In this document: positions 54,151 through 63,220 of the stretch, piece by piece
Layout of the letters: each line of letters opens with the position of its first letter
Position numbering within the stretch: position 1 is the stretch's first letter
Assembly: GCF_025566885.1 (NCBI RefSeq)
Contig: NZ_JAOQJQ010000004.1
Location: 1 to 64,000, forward strand
Length of the DNA stretch: 64,000 bases
Reading direction: 5' to 3'
Origin: Brotonthovivens ammoniilytica
GTDB taxonomy: Bacteria > Bacillota > Clostridia > Lachnospirales > Lachnospiraceae
Program-made: the position numbers and the translations under genes
Notes under the pieces: generated by a model
What the model was told of the DNA's origin: nothing
What the model saw: only the letters and a program-made list of their open reading frames with translations
Databases searched by the model: none

Positions 54151-56988
54151 TTATTTCTTTGATTCTTCCAGATATTTTTTTACATATTTACCGGTATAGG
54201 ATTCAGGAATTTTTGTAACCTCCTCCGGCGTCCCTTCAGCAACAACGGTGCCGCCCCCGTCTCCGCCTTCTGGTCCCATATCAATCAGATAATCAGCTGT
54301 TTTTATAACATCCAGATTATGCTCAATAACCACAACGGAATTTCCGCCTTCTGTCAGCCGGTGCAGAATATCAATCAACTTATGCACGTCCGCAAAATGA
54401 AGTCCCGTAGTGGGTTCGTCCAAAATATAAATGGTTTTCCCTGTACTCCGTTTGCTTAATTCGGTGGCCAGTTTAATTCTCTGAGCTTCTCCTCCCGACA
54501 ATGTGGTGGAAGGCTGGCCAAGCCGGATATAGGACAGTCCCACATCATACAATGTCTGAATTTTGCGTTTTACAGACGGTACATTTGAGAAAAAGTCCAA
54601 TGCTTCCTCCACTGTCATATCCAGAACATCATAGATACTTTTCCCTTTATACTTTACTTCCAGAGTTTCTCTGTTATAGCGTCTTCCCTGACACACCTCA
54701 CAGGGAACATAAACATCCGGAAGAAAATGCATTTCTATTTTAATAATGCCGTCACCACTGCAGGCTTCGCACCGCCCGCCTTTTACATTAAAACTGAACC
54801 GTCCTTTTTTATATCCCCGGGCTTTTGCGTCCTGGGTTGCCGCAAACAGATCCCTGATCTGATCAAACACACCGGTATAGGTTGCCGGATTAGAACGCGG
54901 TGTCCGGCCAATGGGCGACTGATCTATACAGATTACTTTGTCCAGCTGATCCATTCCCGCAATTTTATCATGTTTTCCCGGAATGCAGCGCGCGTGATTT
55001 AATTCTCTGGCCAGGCGTTTATATAAGATTTCATTCACCAGAGAACTCTTGCCGGAACCCGATACGCCGGTTACACACACCATAACTCCCAAAGGCACAT
55101 TTACCTTAATATTTTTAAGGTTATTCTCTTTTGCTCCGGTAATCGTAAGAAATCCGGCAGGGACTCTTCGGACTTCAGGCACCGGAATCGTCATTCTCCG
55201 GCTTAAATATGCACCGGTTACTGACTCTTCACACTGCATAATTTCCTGAGCAGTTCCTGCGGCCACAACTTCTCCCCCGTGTTCTCCCGCACCGGGACCG
55301 ATATCCACAATATAATCCGCCGCAAACATTGTATCCTCATCATGTTCCACAACAATTAAAGAGTTTCCAAGATCCTTCAGATTTTTTAACGCGGCCAGCA
55401 GTTTATCATTATCTCTCTGGTGCAGTCCGATACTTGGCTCATCCAATATATAGGCAACTCCCACCAGACCGGAACCAATCTGAGTCGCCAGCCGGATCCG
55501 CTGCGCCTCTCCCCCGGACAGTGTTCCGGTAGCTCTGGCAAGAGACAGATAATCAAGCCCTACCTTCATTAGAAATCCCACACGTGCCCGGATTTCTTTT
55601 AATACCTGAGCCCCGATCAGTTTCTGCTGGGGTGTCAGCTCCATATGCTGCAAAAACTCGTACAAATCCTTAACCGACATCGACGTAATTTCATAAATAT
55701 TTTTACCGGAAACGGTAACCGCCAGTGCTTCTTTCTTTAATCTTTGTCCGCCGCATGTTTTACAGGGAGTGATGCGCATAAACGTCTCATACTCCTGCTT
55801 AATAGTATCCGATCCAGTCTCCCGGTAACGGCGCTCTACATTGCGGATCAATCCTTCAAAGGCCACATCGTAAACTCCTTCTCCCCGCTGTCCTTTATAA
55901 TATACCTTTACACTTTTTCCATCTGTACCATTAATCAGCATTTTTCTGACAGCTTCCGACAGTTCCTCATAGGGTGTATCCAGACTGAATCCATACTCTT
56001 TAGACAATGCCGAAAGAATCGCATAGGTATAGCTGGAGGGATCCGTTGAGGACTGCCATCCAATCACCTGAATTGCTCCGCCTTTTAAACTCAGACTTTT
56101 ATCCGGAATCATAAGATCTTCGTCAAACTCCATCTTATATCCCAGCCCAAAACAGTCCGGGCAGGCCCCAAAAGGATTATTAAACGAAAAACTTCTGGGC
56201 TCAATTTCGTCTATACTGATTCCGCAGTCCGGGCAGGAAAAACTCTGTGAAAACTGAATCGGCTCTCCACCGATCACATCTACGGTCAGCAGTCCATCCG
56301 CCAGTTCCATAACACTTTCTATGGAATCAACAAGCCTTCTTTCTATTCCTTCTTTTACTACAAGGCGGTCCACCACAATTTCTATATTATGTTTTTTATT
56401 TTTATCAAGTTTAATTTCTTCCGTCAGCTCATATACATTTCCATCTACCTGAACTCTCACATAGCCGCTGCGCTTTGCCTGTTCAAAAAGCTTTTGATGG
56501 GTCCCTTTTCTGCCTCTGACAACCGGCGCCAGCAGCTGAATCTTCGTCCGGGGAGGCAGCGCCATAATCTGATCTGCCATTTGATCTACTGTCTGTTTTT
56601 TGATCTCTTTTCCACATACCGGACAATGAGGGATTCCGGCTCTTGCATACAGCAGACGGAAATAATCATAAATTTCTGTAACTGTTCCCACTGTTGATCT
56701 GGGATTCCGGTTTGTGGATTTCTGATCAATTGAAATGGCAGGCGAGAGCCCCTCAATCTTTTCAACATCCGGCTTCTCCATCTGTCCAAGGAACTGCCTT
56801 GCATAAGAAGAAAGAGATTCCATATAACGTCTCTGTCCTTCTGCATAAATTGTGTCAAAAGCCAGAGAAGATTTCCCGGACCCTGAAAGTCCGGTGAGAA
56901 CAACAAACTCATTTCTCGGAATTTCCAGATCAATATTTTTTAAATTATGTTCATTTGCTCCTTTTATCTTGATGTACTGTTTTTCCAT
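54151..56988 (-). CDS. uvrA: UvrABC excinuclease subunit A
   Basis: UvrA (945 aa), the damage-sensing ATPase of nucleotide excision repair. Two ABC modules have GLSGSGKSS (about 33-41) and GVSGSGKSSLVNEILYKRL as Walker A motifs and two LSGGEAQRI signatures. Zinc modules are seen in CPVCGKEIKKQ, CPDCGISIDEIEPRSF and CEACSGDGIIKIEMHFLPD. It starts 24 bp after uvrB, forming an operon. Confidence 0.96.
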   Translation of the reverse strand: MEKQYIKIKGANEHNLKNIDLEIPRNEFVVLTGLSGSGKSSLAFDTIYAEGQRRYMESLSSYARQFLGQMEKPDVEKIEGLSPAISIDQKSTNRNPRSTVGTVTEIYDYFRLLYARAGIPHCPVCGKEIKKQTVDQMADQIMALPPRTKIQLLAPVVRGRKGTHQKLFEQAKRSGYVRVQVDGNVYELTEEIKLDKNKKHNIEIVVDRLVVKEGIERRLVDSIESVMELADGLLTVDVIGGEPIQFSQSFSCPDCGISIDEIEPRSFSFNNPFGACPDCFGLGYKMEFDEDLMIPDKSLSLKGGAIQVIGWQSSTDPSSYTYAILSALSKEYGFSLDTPYEELSEAVRKMLINGTDGKSVKVYYKGQRGEGVYDVAFEGLIRNVERRYRETGSDTIKQEYETFMRITPCKTCGGQRLKKEALAVTVSGKNIYEITSMSVKDLYEFLQHMELTPQQKLIGAQVLKEIRARVGFLMKVGLDYLSLARATGTLSGGEAQRIRLATQIGSGLVGVAYILDEPSIGLHQRDNDKLLAALKNLKDLGNSLIVVEHDEDTMFAADYIVDIGPGAGEHGGEVVAAGTAQEIMQCEESVTGAYLSRRMTIPVPEVRRVPAGFLTITGAKENNLKNIKVNVPLGVMVCVTGVSGSGKSSLVNEILYKRLARELNHARCIPGKHDKIAGMDQLDKVICIDQSPIGRTPRSNPATYTGVFDQIRDLFAATQDAKARGYKKGRFSFNVKGGRCEACSGDGIIKIEMHFLPDVYVPCEVCQGRRYNRETLEVKYKGKSIYDVLDMTVEEALDFFSNVPSVKRKIQTLYDVGLSYIRLGQPSTTLSGGEAQRIKLATELSKRSTGKTIYILDEPTTGLHFADVHKLIDILHRLTEGGNSVVVIEHNLDVIKTADYLIDMGPEGGDGGGTVVAEGTPEEVTKIPESYTGKYVKKYLEESKK

Positions 56989-57012
56989 ATCTACCTCACA
57001 CTACTTCCGCCT

Positions 57013-59001
57013 CTATGCCTCTAAATCCCGCAGCATATTTTTCAGTTCTACCATCCGGTCTCTTAAGTCCGCTGCAGCTTCAAAGTTCAGCTCCGCGGCG
57101 GCTTTCTGCATTTTCTTCGTTACATCTTTAACCAGCTTCTCAAGCTCTTTTCTGCTCATAGATTCCGGGTCTTTTTCAAAACTCAGCTCCTCCTTGGCTA
57201 CTTTTCTGGATATGCTGATCAAATCCCTCACTGACTTTCTGATTGTCTGAGGTGTAATACCATGCTCCTCATTATAAGCCATCTGTATCTTTCGTCTTCT
57301 CCCCGTCTCATCCAGAGCTATCCGCATAGAATCTGTAATAGTATCTGCATACATAACCACATGGCCTTCTGAATTTCTGGCTGCACGGCCGATTGTCTGA
57401 ATTAAAGATGTCTCTGATCTTAAAAAGCCTTCTTTATCTGCATCCAAAATAGCCACCAGCGTAATCTCAGGAATATCAAGCCCTTCCCGCAAAAGATTAA
57501 TTCCAACCAGCACATCAAATACATCCAGGCGCAGATCACGGATAATCTCTGCTCTTTCCAGCGTATCTATATCCGAATGAAGATATTTTACCCGGACGCC
57601 GATTTCCCTCATATAATCCGTCAGATCTTCTGCCATCTTCTTAGTCAGCGTGGTCACCAGAACTTTATGCCTGCCCTGGATCTCTTTCTTTATCCTTCCA
57701 ATCAGATCATCAATCTGTCCTTCCACCGGACATACATCCACTTGTGGATCTAAAAGTCCGGTGGGACGTATAATCTGCTCGGCCCGCAAAAGCTCATGCT
57801 CCCGCTCATAAACATTGGGTGTAGCGGATACAAAAAGCATCTGATCTATCTTTCCCTCAAACTCTCCAAAATTTAGCGGTCTGTTGTCCTTTGCCGACGG
57901 CAGGCGGAATCCATAGTCCACCAGAGTACTTTTCCGTGACTGGTCGCCGGCATACATTCCCCTGACCTGAGGAATGGTAATATGGGACTCATCTACAATA
58001 ATCAGAAACTCCTCCGGGAAATAATCAATCAGCGTATACGGCGGAACTCCCGCCGGAAGTCCTGCAAGATGCCTGGAATAGTTTTCTATTCCACTGCAGA
58101 AACCGGTCTCCCGCATCATTTCTATATCAAAATTGGTCCGTTCCGCGATCCGCTGTGCTTCTAGCAGCTTGTCCTCACTTTTAAAATAGCGGACCCGTTC
58201 TTCTAATTCTTCCTCAATGGCTTTTGTCGCCTGCTGTATCTTTTCAGGCGGAACCACATAATGAGAAGCAGGAAAAACAGCTATATGTTCAAGCTGGCAT
58301 TTAATCTCTCCTGTCAGCACGTCAATTTCTGTAATCCGGTCGATCTCATCACCAAAAAACTCCACCCTTACAGCAGTCTCCCCAAAATTGGCGGGAAATA
58401 TTTCAACAACATCTCCCCGGACCCGAAAAGTTCCCCGGTGAAAGTCCATATCATTTCTCATATACTGAATATCAATAAGCGCATGTATAACCTCATCCCT
58501 GTCCCGTTCCATACCAGGTCTTAAGGACAGCATCATATTCTGATAATCCACAGGACTTCCCAGGCCATAAATACAGGAAACGCTGGATATAATAATCACA
58601 TCTTTCCGCTCTGTAAGAGCCGCCGTAGCTGACAGGCGCAATTTATCTATTTCTTCATTAATGGCAGAATCTTTTGCAATGTAGGTGTCTGTAGAAGGCA
58701 CATAGGCTTCAGGCTGGTAATAATCATAATAGCTGACAAAGTATTCTACTGCATTATTGGGGAAGAATTCTTTGAACTCGCCGTACAACTGAGCTGCCAG
58801 TGTTTTATTATGCGCTATAATAAGCGTTGGCTTATTTAATTCTTTAATGACATTCGCCATGGTAAAGGTCTTACCCGAACCGGTGACACCAAGCAATGTC
58901 TGAAATTGATTCCCTTCTTTAAACCCCTGAACCAGTTGTTGGATTGCTTGGGGCTGGTCGCCGGTTGGGGAATATTCTGATACTAATTCAAAATGATCCA
59001 T
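57013..59001 (-). CDS. uvrB: UvrABC excinuclease subunit B
   Basis: UvrB (662 aa) verifies lesions and recruits UvrC. It has Walker A GVTGSGKTFTMANVI (about 39-46), the beta-hairpin YYDYYQPEAYVPSTDTYIAK, the helicase motif TIGRAARNSEGHV and a C-terminal UVR domain (AAELNFEAAADLRDRMVELK). AAAGGAG precedes ATG. I found no GAAC-N4-GTTC LexA box upstream, unlike the kinase operon at 61.5 kb. Confidence 0.96.
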   Translation of the reverse strand: MDHFELVSEYSPTGDQPQAIQQLVQGFKEGNQFQTLLGVTGSGKTFTMANVIKELNKPTLIIAHNKTLAAQLYGEFKEFFPNNAVEYFVSYYDYYQPEAYVPSTDTYIAKDSAINEEIDKLRLSATAALTERKDVIIISSVSCIYGLGSPVDYQNMMLSLRPGMERDRDEVIHALIDIQYMRNDMDFHRGTFRVRGDVVEIFPANFGETAVRVEFFGDEIDRITEIDVLTGEIKCQLEHIAVFPASHYVVPPEKIQQATKAIEEELEERVRYFKSEDKLLEAQRIAERTNFDIEMMRETGFCSGIENYSRHLAGLPAGVPPYTLIDYFPEEFLIIVDESHITIPQVRGMYAGDQSRKSTLVDYGFRLPSAKDNRPLNFGEFEGKIDQMLFVSATPNVYEREHELLRAEQIIRPTGLLDPQVDVCPVEGQIDDLIGRIKKEIQGRHKVLVTTLTKKMAEDLTDYMREIGVRVKYLHSDIDTLERAEIIRDLRLDVFDVLVGINLLREGLDIPEITLVAILDADKEGFLRSETSLIQTIGRAARNSEGHVVMYADTITDSMRIALDETGRRRKIQMAYNEEHGITPQTIRKSVRDLISISRKVAKEELSFEKDPESMSRKELEKLVKDVTKKMQKAAAELNFEAAADLRDRMVELKNMLRDLEA

Positions 59002-59323
59002 GTGAGTCTCCTTTATTTATAACTTTCGCATATTCGAATTCATTTATAATATAACGAGATGTTCCTTTTCTCTTTGATGTCGTTTTTATTCTATTATCAT
59101 CTAGTGTTTTAAGTATTCTAATTCTTATTGTTCAACAAAAAATTTAGTACTCCTTTTACTAAAAATAACAAAATTCGATATAAATAATAAAAAATCACAT
59201 TAACACATATATTCGTATTATCAATTTGATATAAAACGATTTCATGCGCCTGCTTCATTTCAACACTCCTCTTCTATAATTTAAGTTTTATAAAATCGGA
59301 ATTTTCGATTTTTCTTACACCTT
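59002..59323. other. AT-rich remnant region upstream of uvrB
   Basis: 322 bp holding the uvrB promoter and the RhuM-like remnant (59118-59258). A second minus-strand frame of about 46 codons (about 59140-59000, TIRIRILKTLDDNRIKTTSK) has no start codon, and I could not identify it. Confidence 0.5.
59118..59258 (-). pseudogene. RhuM-like protein remnant
   Basis: A 46-codon frame with a good ribosome-binding site (GAGGAG seven nucleotides before ATG). The N-terminus MKQAHEIVLYQIDNTNICVN resembles the start of RhuM/virulence-associated proteins (EIVLYQ...VxVxFEDETVWL), but the expected continuation is lost after residue 23. Probably a truncated or frameshifted copy. Confidence 0.4.
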
Positions 59324-59533
59324 TCAATCAAAAAACCTATAATCTGCTTCACCGCCACCGGATGATAAATCATTTGCCTCCATACCTACATCATATCTTC
59401 TAATGCCATCTGCTTTATTCTGAAGGTTATATTCCTCACGCGCATGTATGTGTCCATGCAGTTGTATACTCCCGCTATTCTTTTTCGACCATGGCAGCAT
59501 TGGATAATGAATCAATGCAAAATATTCTAACAT
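59324..59533 (-). pseudogene. Truncated metallophosphoesterase (C-terminal fragment)
   Basis: A 69-codon frame with FALIHYPMLPW, the metal-binding HGHIHAR and RRYDVGMEAND, all from the C-terminal half of calcineurin-like phosphoesterases. The N-terminal half with the first metal motifs is absent. The break lies next to the direct repeat at 59554-59642, which suggests rearrangement cut the gene. Confidence 0.75.
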
Positions 59534-59553
59534 TACATAATATATCCCACTCG

Positions 59554-59642
59554 CATTTCAGAACAAATGTTCTGAATCCAATTTTACTCTATGTCCATAT
59601 TCATGTCAATTAGTATTCACAAATTCCAGCAATAATTTCATC
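59554..59642. repeat. 89-bp direct repeat, copy 1 (with LexA-type box)
   Basis: It matches 61570-61658 with two mismatches. It includes GAACAAATGTTC at 59561-59572, here placed about 20 bp before the phosphoesterase fragment. Confidence 0.92.
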
Positions 59643-59673
59643 GGTCAGCAGCTGTATATTATTCAAATATTAC

Positions 59674-59787
59674 TCATCTTTTATCAACTCTTTTTCGTCC
59701 ACATATACGTCTGCCGTAAGAAGAACGATACATGTCTGTATCGCGTGCAGCCGCGAGCATTCTTTTTATCTCTTCTACAGACAAAGC
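59674..59787 (-). pseudogene. Short unidentified coding remnant
   Basis: A 37-codon frame without a clear start, reading ALSVEEIKRMLAAARDTDMY and ending in a basic tail. Part resembles the N-terminal helix of core-binding regions in recombinases, but I cannot assign it. Confidence 0.25.
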
Positions 59788-59833
59788 TCTTTAGTATTTT
59801 CAATCTTTTCTGGTATTATAGCAGAGTACAAAA

Positions 59834-59869
59834 AAGTACAGAACAAACATTCAAATTTGTACTGTACTT
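59834..59869 (-). terminator. Terminator of the kinase-HIRAN operon
   Basis: AAGTACAGAACAAA (59834-59847) pairs with TTTGTACTGTACTT (59856-59869) with one mismatch; the minus strand continues with a run of T. Confidence 0.85.
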
Positions 59870-59906
59870 TAAATAAATCAACCCTCATATTACAATTGAA
59901 AATTAA

Positions 59907-60608
59907 TCATTTCTTTAATTCCGTAATCTTTATTACTACACCAATACATTCATCACAACAATTTTCTTTTGCAGCATTTGCAACATGGCATTCTTCAACT
60001 CTATCTTCCTCAATAAACTTAACAAAAGCTTGAGCGTAATACCTGGGAACATATCCTAACGTTTTTTGTTGCTCATTGACTACACGAATCGCATTTTCGT
60101 CATACGAATTATCAACTTCATGCTCCAGAAAAACTTCATCTCCTCTTGTAACTTGAATTGCCTCCTTACACTTATTTCCATTACACCCCAAATAATGCCT
60201 TGCTCCAGTCACATAAAATAATTTTTCAAAGCTATTTTTATAATTTAGGATCGGATCAATAAATTGTAAATTATCAATCGGTAATTTAGCGCCGCTTTTC
60301 TTTAGTAACTGATACGAATCATATTCTTCCAAACCGTATTTTTTTAAAATATTTTTAATATCTTTTCTCTTTCTGTCCGGAAGTCTACTTGCAAAAACAG
60401 GAAACAATATTTCAGATTTATATACGACATTTAATTTTTCAAACGACACTAAAGGCGTAAATCCAACTTCAAGAGCCTTCTCTATTTCTTCACAATATTG
60501 AAACTCATATTGTCCATTTTTTGTAAGCTGACCAACTATATAATGTCGTCTATTTGAAGCACATTTCCAAACCAAATATAAATAGTCTTTGCCATCTTTA
60601 ATTGCCAC
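59907..60608 (-). CDS. HipA-N-like/HIRAN domain protein (partner of HipA-like kinase)
   Basis: A 233-aa protein. Residues about 5-115 resemble the N-terminal lobe of HipA (VGQLTKNGQYEFQY, PLVSFEKL, ILFPVFASRLPDRKR). Residues about 130-215 form a HIRAN domain (VTRGDEVFLEHEVDNSYDEN, AIRVVN, LGYVPRYYAQAF), a fold that binds DNA 3' ends or damaged forks in other proteins. Start: the frame opens with TTG at 60626, but GTG at 60608 has GAGGAG seven nucleotides upstream and begins one base after the kinase stop. A HipS-like antitoxin or sensor role is inferred. Confidence 0.78.
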   Translation of the reverse strand: MAIKDGKDYLYLVWKCASNRRHYIVGQLTKNGQYEFQYCEEIEKALEVGFTPLVSFEKLNVVYKSEILFPVFASRLPDRKRKDIKNILKKYGLEEYDSYQLLKKSGAKLPIDNLQFIDPILNYKNSFEKLFYVTGARHYLGCNGNKCKEAIQVTRGDEVFLEHEVDNSYDENAIRVVNEQQKTLGYVPRYYAQAFVKFIEEDRVEECHVANAAKENCCDECIGVVIKITELKK

Positions 60609-60609
60609 G

Positions 60610-61491
60610 CTACTTCTCCTCTCCAAAATAGACCATTCCCAACATCTTTCTTTTTTCCGATAAATATTTTGAAATTAACTTTTTCTTATTATCCGACAAT
60701 TCTTCCCTCGAATATGATTTCAGTATATCATAAATTTGTTTTTCCGTCATTATAGTAAGAATTTTATTCGCAAAACTACATGTCTCTTCAAAGTAATTTT
60801 CTTTTAAATATTTCAGCACTGTCAAGTGAGTTGGACGCTTTTCGTCAAACTTTTTGCAGCGAAGTAACGATCTTGATTTTGTATCAACTAGTGCATTCCA
60901 CCTATTTTTATCTTTTCCAAAATAACCTGCTATCTGTTCTTCTGAAATATATGCACATAATGAAGAACTATTATCATACAATGGGGACCATTCCTTTTTA
61001 TCACCTTCTATGATAATTGCCCAGTTATTCTGATGTCTGTCTGAATTTCCTATTAAATAGTCAAACATTAACATTTTTAGGAAATCTTCTATTGATACGA
61101 ATGCTTCTATTGCTTTTTTCACCATTTCAACAGAATATCTATGCTTCGTCGAGCTATCTATAAACCGTTCAGGATTATATCCCGGATAAATTAATGTAAT
61201 AAAATAAATACCCTCAACAAGAATTTGATTAGAGTTTTTTATAATATTATAACTCATTGAACCTTCTCTTCCCTTATACATTCCCAATTCGAATTTAGCG
61301 CAAGGAATTTCCAATAGCTGCGCTATTTTATAAGCAATACATTCAGAAACATGATCCGTTGTGCCAATATCTTTTTTAAATTTAAACAAACCCGTTTGAC
61401 CTGTATCAGGATTTTGAAGCCAAATTTTTTCACTTCTGCCGCTTCCTTCAGATGCGCCTTCATATTCCTCCCAAAAAGAAAAGTCTTTCAC
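60610..61491 (-). CDS. HipA-like serine/threonine kinase
   Basis: A 293-aa kinase of the HipA/HipT type. Counting from the upstream ATG at 61512, LFKFKKD near 42-48 holds the ATP-binding Lys. SECIAYKIAQLL supplies the conserved Glu, DYLIGNSDRHQNNW (151-164) is the catalytic loop, and LYDNSSSL (178-185) replaces DFG. It lacks the HipA N-terminal lobe, which is found instead in the next gene. GTG at 61491 has GGGAG seven nucleotides upstream; ATG at 61512 has no ribosome-binding site. No hipB-like repressor is present. The promoter carries a LexA box. Confidence 0.82.
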   Translation of the reverse strand: MKDFSFWEEYEGASEGSGRSEKIWLQNPDTGQTGLFKFKKDIGTTDHVSECIAYKIAQLLEIPCAKFELGMYKGREGSMSYNIIKNSNQILVEGIYFITLIYPGYNPERFIDSSTKHRYSVEMVKKAIEAFVSIEDFLKMLMFDYLIGNSDRHQNNWAIIIEGDKKEWSPLYDNSSSLCAYISEEQIAGYFGKDKNRWNALVDTKSRSLLRCKKFDEKRPTHLTVLKYLKENYFEETCSFANKILTIMTEKQIYDILKSYSREELSDNKKKLISKYLSEKRKMLGMVYFGEEK

Positions 61492-61562
61492 TATTTCACT
61501 CCCTTTTCTCATATTTCTATATTTTAAAACAGATATCTATTTTCCCGCTCAGACAATCTAAA

Positions 61563-61594
61563 ATTATATCATTTCAGAACAAATGTTCTGAAAT
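61563..61594 (-). promoter_or_regulatory. LexA-controlled promoter of the kinase-HIRAN operon
   Basis: TATAAT (61568-61563) on the minus strand with a weak -35 TTCAGA 18 bp away. Between and over them lies a palindrome with 10-bp arms (61571-61594) centred on GAACAAATGTTC (61577-61588), which fits the Gram-positive LexA consensus GAAC-N4-GTTC. The placement would block RNA polymerase until SOS induction. Confidence 0.7.
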
Positions 61595-61658
61595 CAATTT
61601 TACTCTATGTCCATATTCATGTCAATTAGTATTCACAAATTCCAGCAATAATTTCATC
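61570..61658. repeat. 89-bp direct repeat, copy 2 (kinase promoter)
   Basis: Second copy of the repeat at 59554-59642; the two enclose 1,927 bp carrying the kinase-HIRAN operon and its terminator. A short AATTTCATCAGC duplication follows this copy. Confidence 0.92.
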
Positions 61659-61756
61659 AGCTAATTTCATCAGCAAAAGGAAAAGCTAAAACTTTTGTAC
61701 TGTTTGTTTTTCCTTTTTTATTGTCTCTTAAATAAATCAGCACCACCAGCTTAGCT
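61659..61756. other. Spacer between direct repeat and IS element
   Basis: No gene. AAAAGGAAAA (61675-61684) and TTTTCCTTTT (about 61708-61717) form an AT-rich inverted repeat with T-rich flanks that may act as a weak terminator. Confidence 0.4.
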
Positions 61757-61841
61757 CAACATCATAAACTTAAGCATGGATGTTACACATTTTGAATTTT
61801 CTATCTTAAAGATTTTTATAGCAGGAGAAATTAAAATTGAA

Positions 61842-61884
61842 AAAAAGCCCATATTCTCCCCTTAGTAATGAATATGGGCTTTTT
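61842..61884 (-). terminator. Terminator of the transposase gene
   Basis: AAAAAGCCCATATTC (61842-61856) and GAATATGGGCTTTTT (61870-61884) form a perfect 15-bp stem overlapping the stop codon, symmetric enough to stop transcription both ways. Confidence 0.85.
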
Positions 61885-63220
61885 AAAAACTGCTCTTTTG
61901 ATTATTTTTATATTTATTGGAAATATTCTTTCTGCGTTCATTACCAGGCAGTTCCCTTATTGGCAAAACATATCGTTCCATTTCTTTCTGCAGTTTATTT
62001 AGTTTTTGGATACACTTCTTTTCTTCCGGTTCTAGAAGGATTTTCAGCATATTCTCTTTGAAAAGACCGATTGCTGTATTTTCATTGGTATGCATGAGAT
62101 ATTTATTTCTACTTTTTCTTCCTGCTTCAGCTGCCTCCTCATCTGCACTGTTCCGGATATCCTGAATCATGTTATATACTAAAACCTGTGACCAAAAATC
62201 CTGGTATACATACACGGATGCTTTCCCTGTTACGCTCTCAAATTTCATCTTATTTTTTAACGTATGGTATTTCTTTTCAATTTCCCATCTTTGGTAATAT
62301 AAATCTGCTAATTCTTCTGCGGCAATTGTATCCGGCAAATTTGTCATCAGTACGAGTTCATTCCCGGAAGGCAACGTTGATTTTAAAATCCTTGCTATCG
62401 TTTCTTCTTTTCTTTTCATCTCTTCATACCGTTCTGGATGCTTTTGACGTATTTTTTGTAGACGCGCAGAGGAATGCTTTAAAATGACTTTTTCATCTTC
62501 TGACTGCATCTGTTCGCGTTCGGACTTATAATCATTAGATGAAAGACGGATTATATAATGAATCCTTTCCATTTCTAGAAAATCAATGAACTCTATGGAG
62601 GGATAACCACGATCAAAGACTGCGAGAACCGGTTGTCTGATTTTCATTTCCCTCAAATGTTTTAAATTCCGCTTTGCCAGTTCAATTTCACTAACAGAAA
62701 TATGTTCTATTTCAATGTCCAGGTAAAAATGATTTAAAATATCATACATTCCGCTTACAAGCGCCCGTACCTGTCCAGTTCTAGAATGCTGGTTTCCACT
62801 GTTTCCAAAGGTTTCCCTGTTTTCCTTCGAATTCGGCACCTCTGCCTTACTTCCATCAACTGCAGCCAAGAGATATCCTTTCCATAGTTTTGGTTCCTCA
62901 GAATGATAAAAATCCATGAGATATCTACGGTTCAGATAGGGAAAAACTTCGGGATTTAAACGTTTTCTCTGTTGTAAATAGCCCTGCACAGATAATGCCA
63001 TAGGCAATTCTCCTTTATCTTTAAAATAATTTCTAAGTTCAAAGGCTGTAGTGAGCCCCTTTTTAGAAAGACAGCATAACAGCATGTCTTTTAGAGGCAT
63101 TTTTCGTTTCCTTGAAAAAGTATTATATCCATCCTTCCTTGCATAATTTACAAGTTCTGGTTCAGATAAGAATTCAGAAAATATTTGAAATCTTTTTTTA
63201 TAAGATTTATCCATATACAC
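61883..63220 (-). CDS. IS4-family DDE transposase
   Basis: A 445-aa transposase. The catalytic residues are visible: first Asp in LLAAVDGSKAEVPNS, second Asp in LAVFDRGYPSIEF, and Glu in the YREK-type motif YYQRWEIEKKYHTLK. It appears full-length without frameshift, so the element may be active. Inverted repeats flank it closely. Confidence 0.92.
   Translation of the reverse strand: MYMDKSYKKRFQIFSEFLSEPELVNYARKDGYNTFSRKRKMPLKDMLLCCLSKKGLTTAFELRNYFKDKGELPMALSVQGYLQQRKRLNPEVFPYLNRRYLMDFYHSEEPKLWKGYLLAAVDGSKAEVPNSKENRETFGNSGNQHSRTGQVRALVSGMYDILNHFYLDIEIEHISVSEIELAKRNLKHLREMKIRQPVLAVFDRGYPSIEFIDFLEMERIHYIIRLSSNDYKSEREQMQSEDEKVILKHSSARLQKIRQKHPERYEEMKRKEETIARILKSTLPSGNELVLMTNLPDTIAAEELADLYYQRWEIEKKYHTLKNKMKFESVTGKASVYVYQDFWSQVLVYNMIQDIRNSADEEAAEAGRKSRNKYLMHTNENTAIGLFKENMLKILLEPEEKKCIQKLNKLQKEMERYVLPIRELPGNERRKNISNKYKNNQKSSF

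Larger units (their letters stand above)
59540..59906. other. Non-coding/remnant stretch downstream of the HIRAN gene
   Basis: 367 bp: direct repeat copy 1 with a LexA-type box, a short remnant frame (59674-59787) and the operon terminator at 59834-59869. No intact gene was found. Confidence 0.6.

Noticed and set aside
59002..59130. LexA box upstream of uvrB
   Set aside because: Expected for an SOS gene, but the nearest sequence (GAACATCTCGTT) has the wrong half-site spacing and does not fit GAAC-N4-GTTC.
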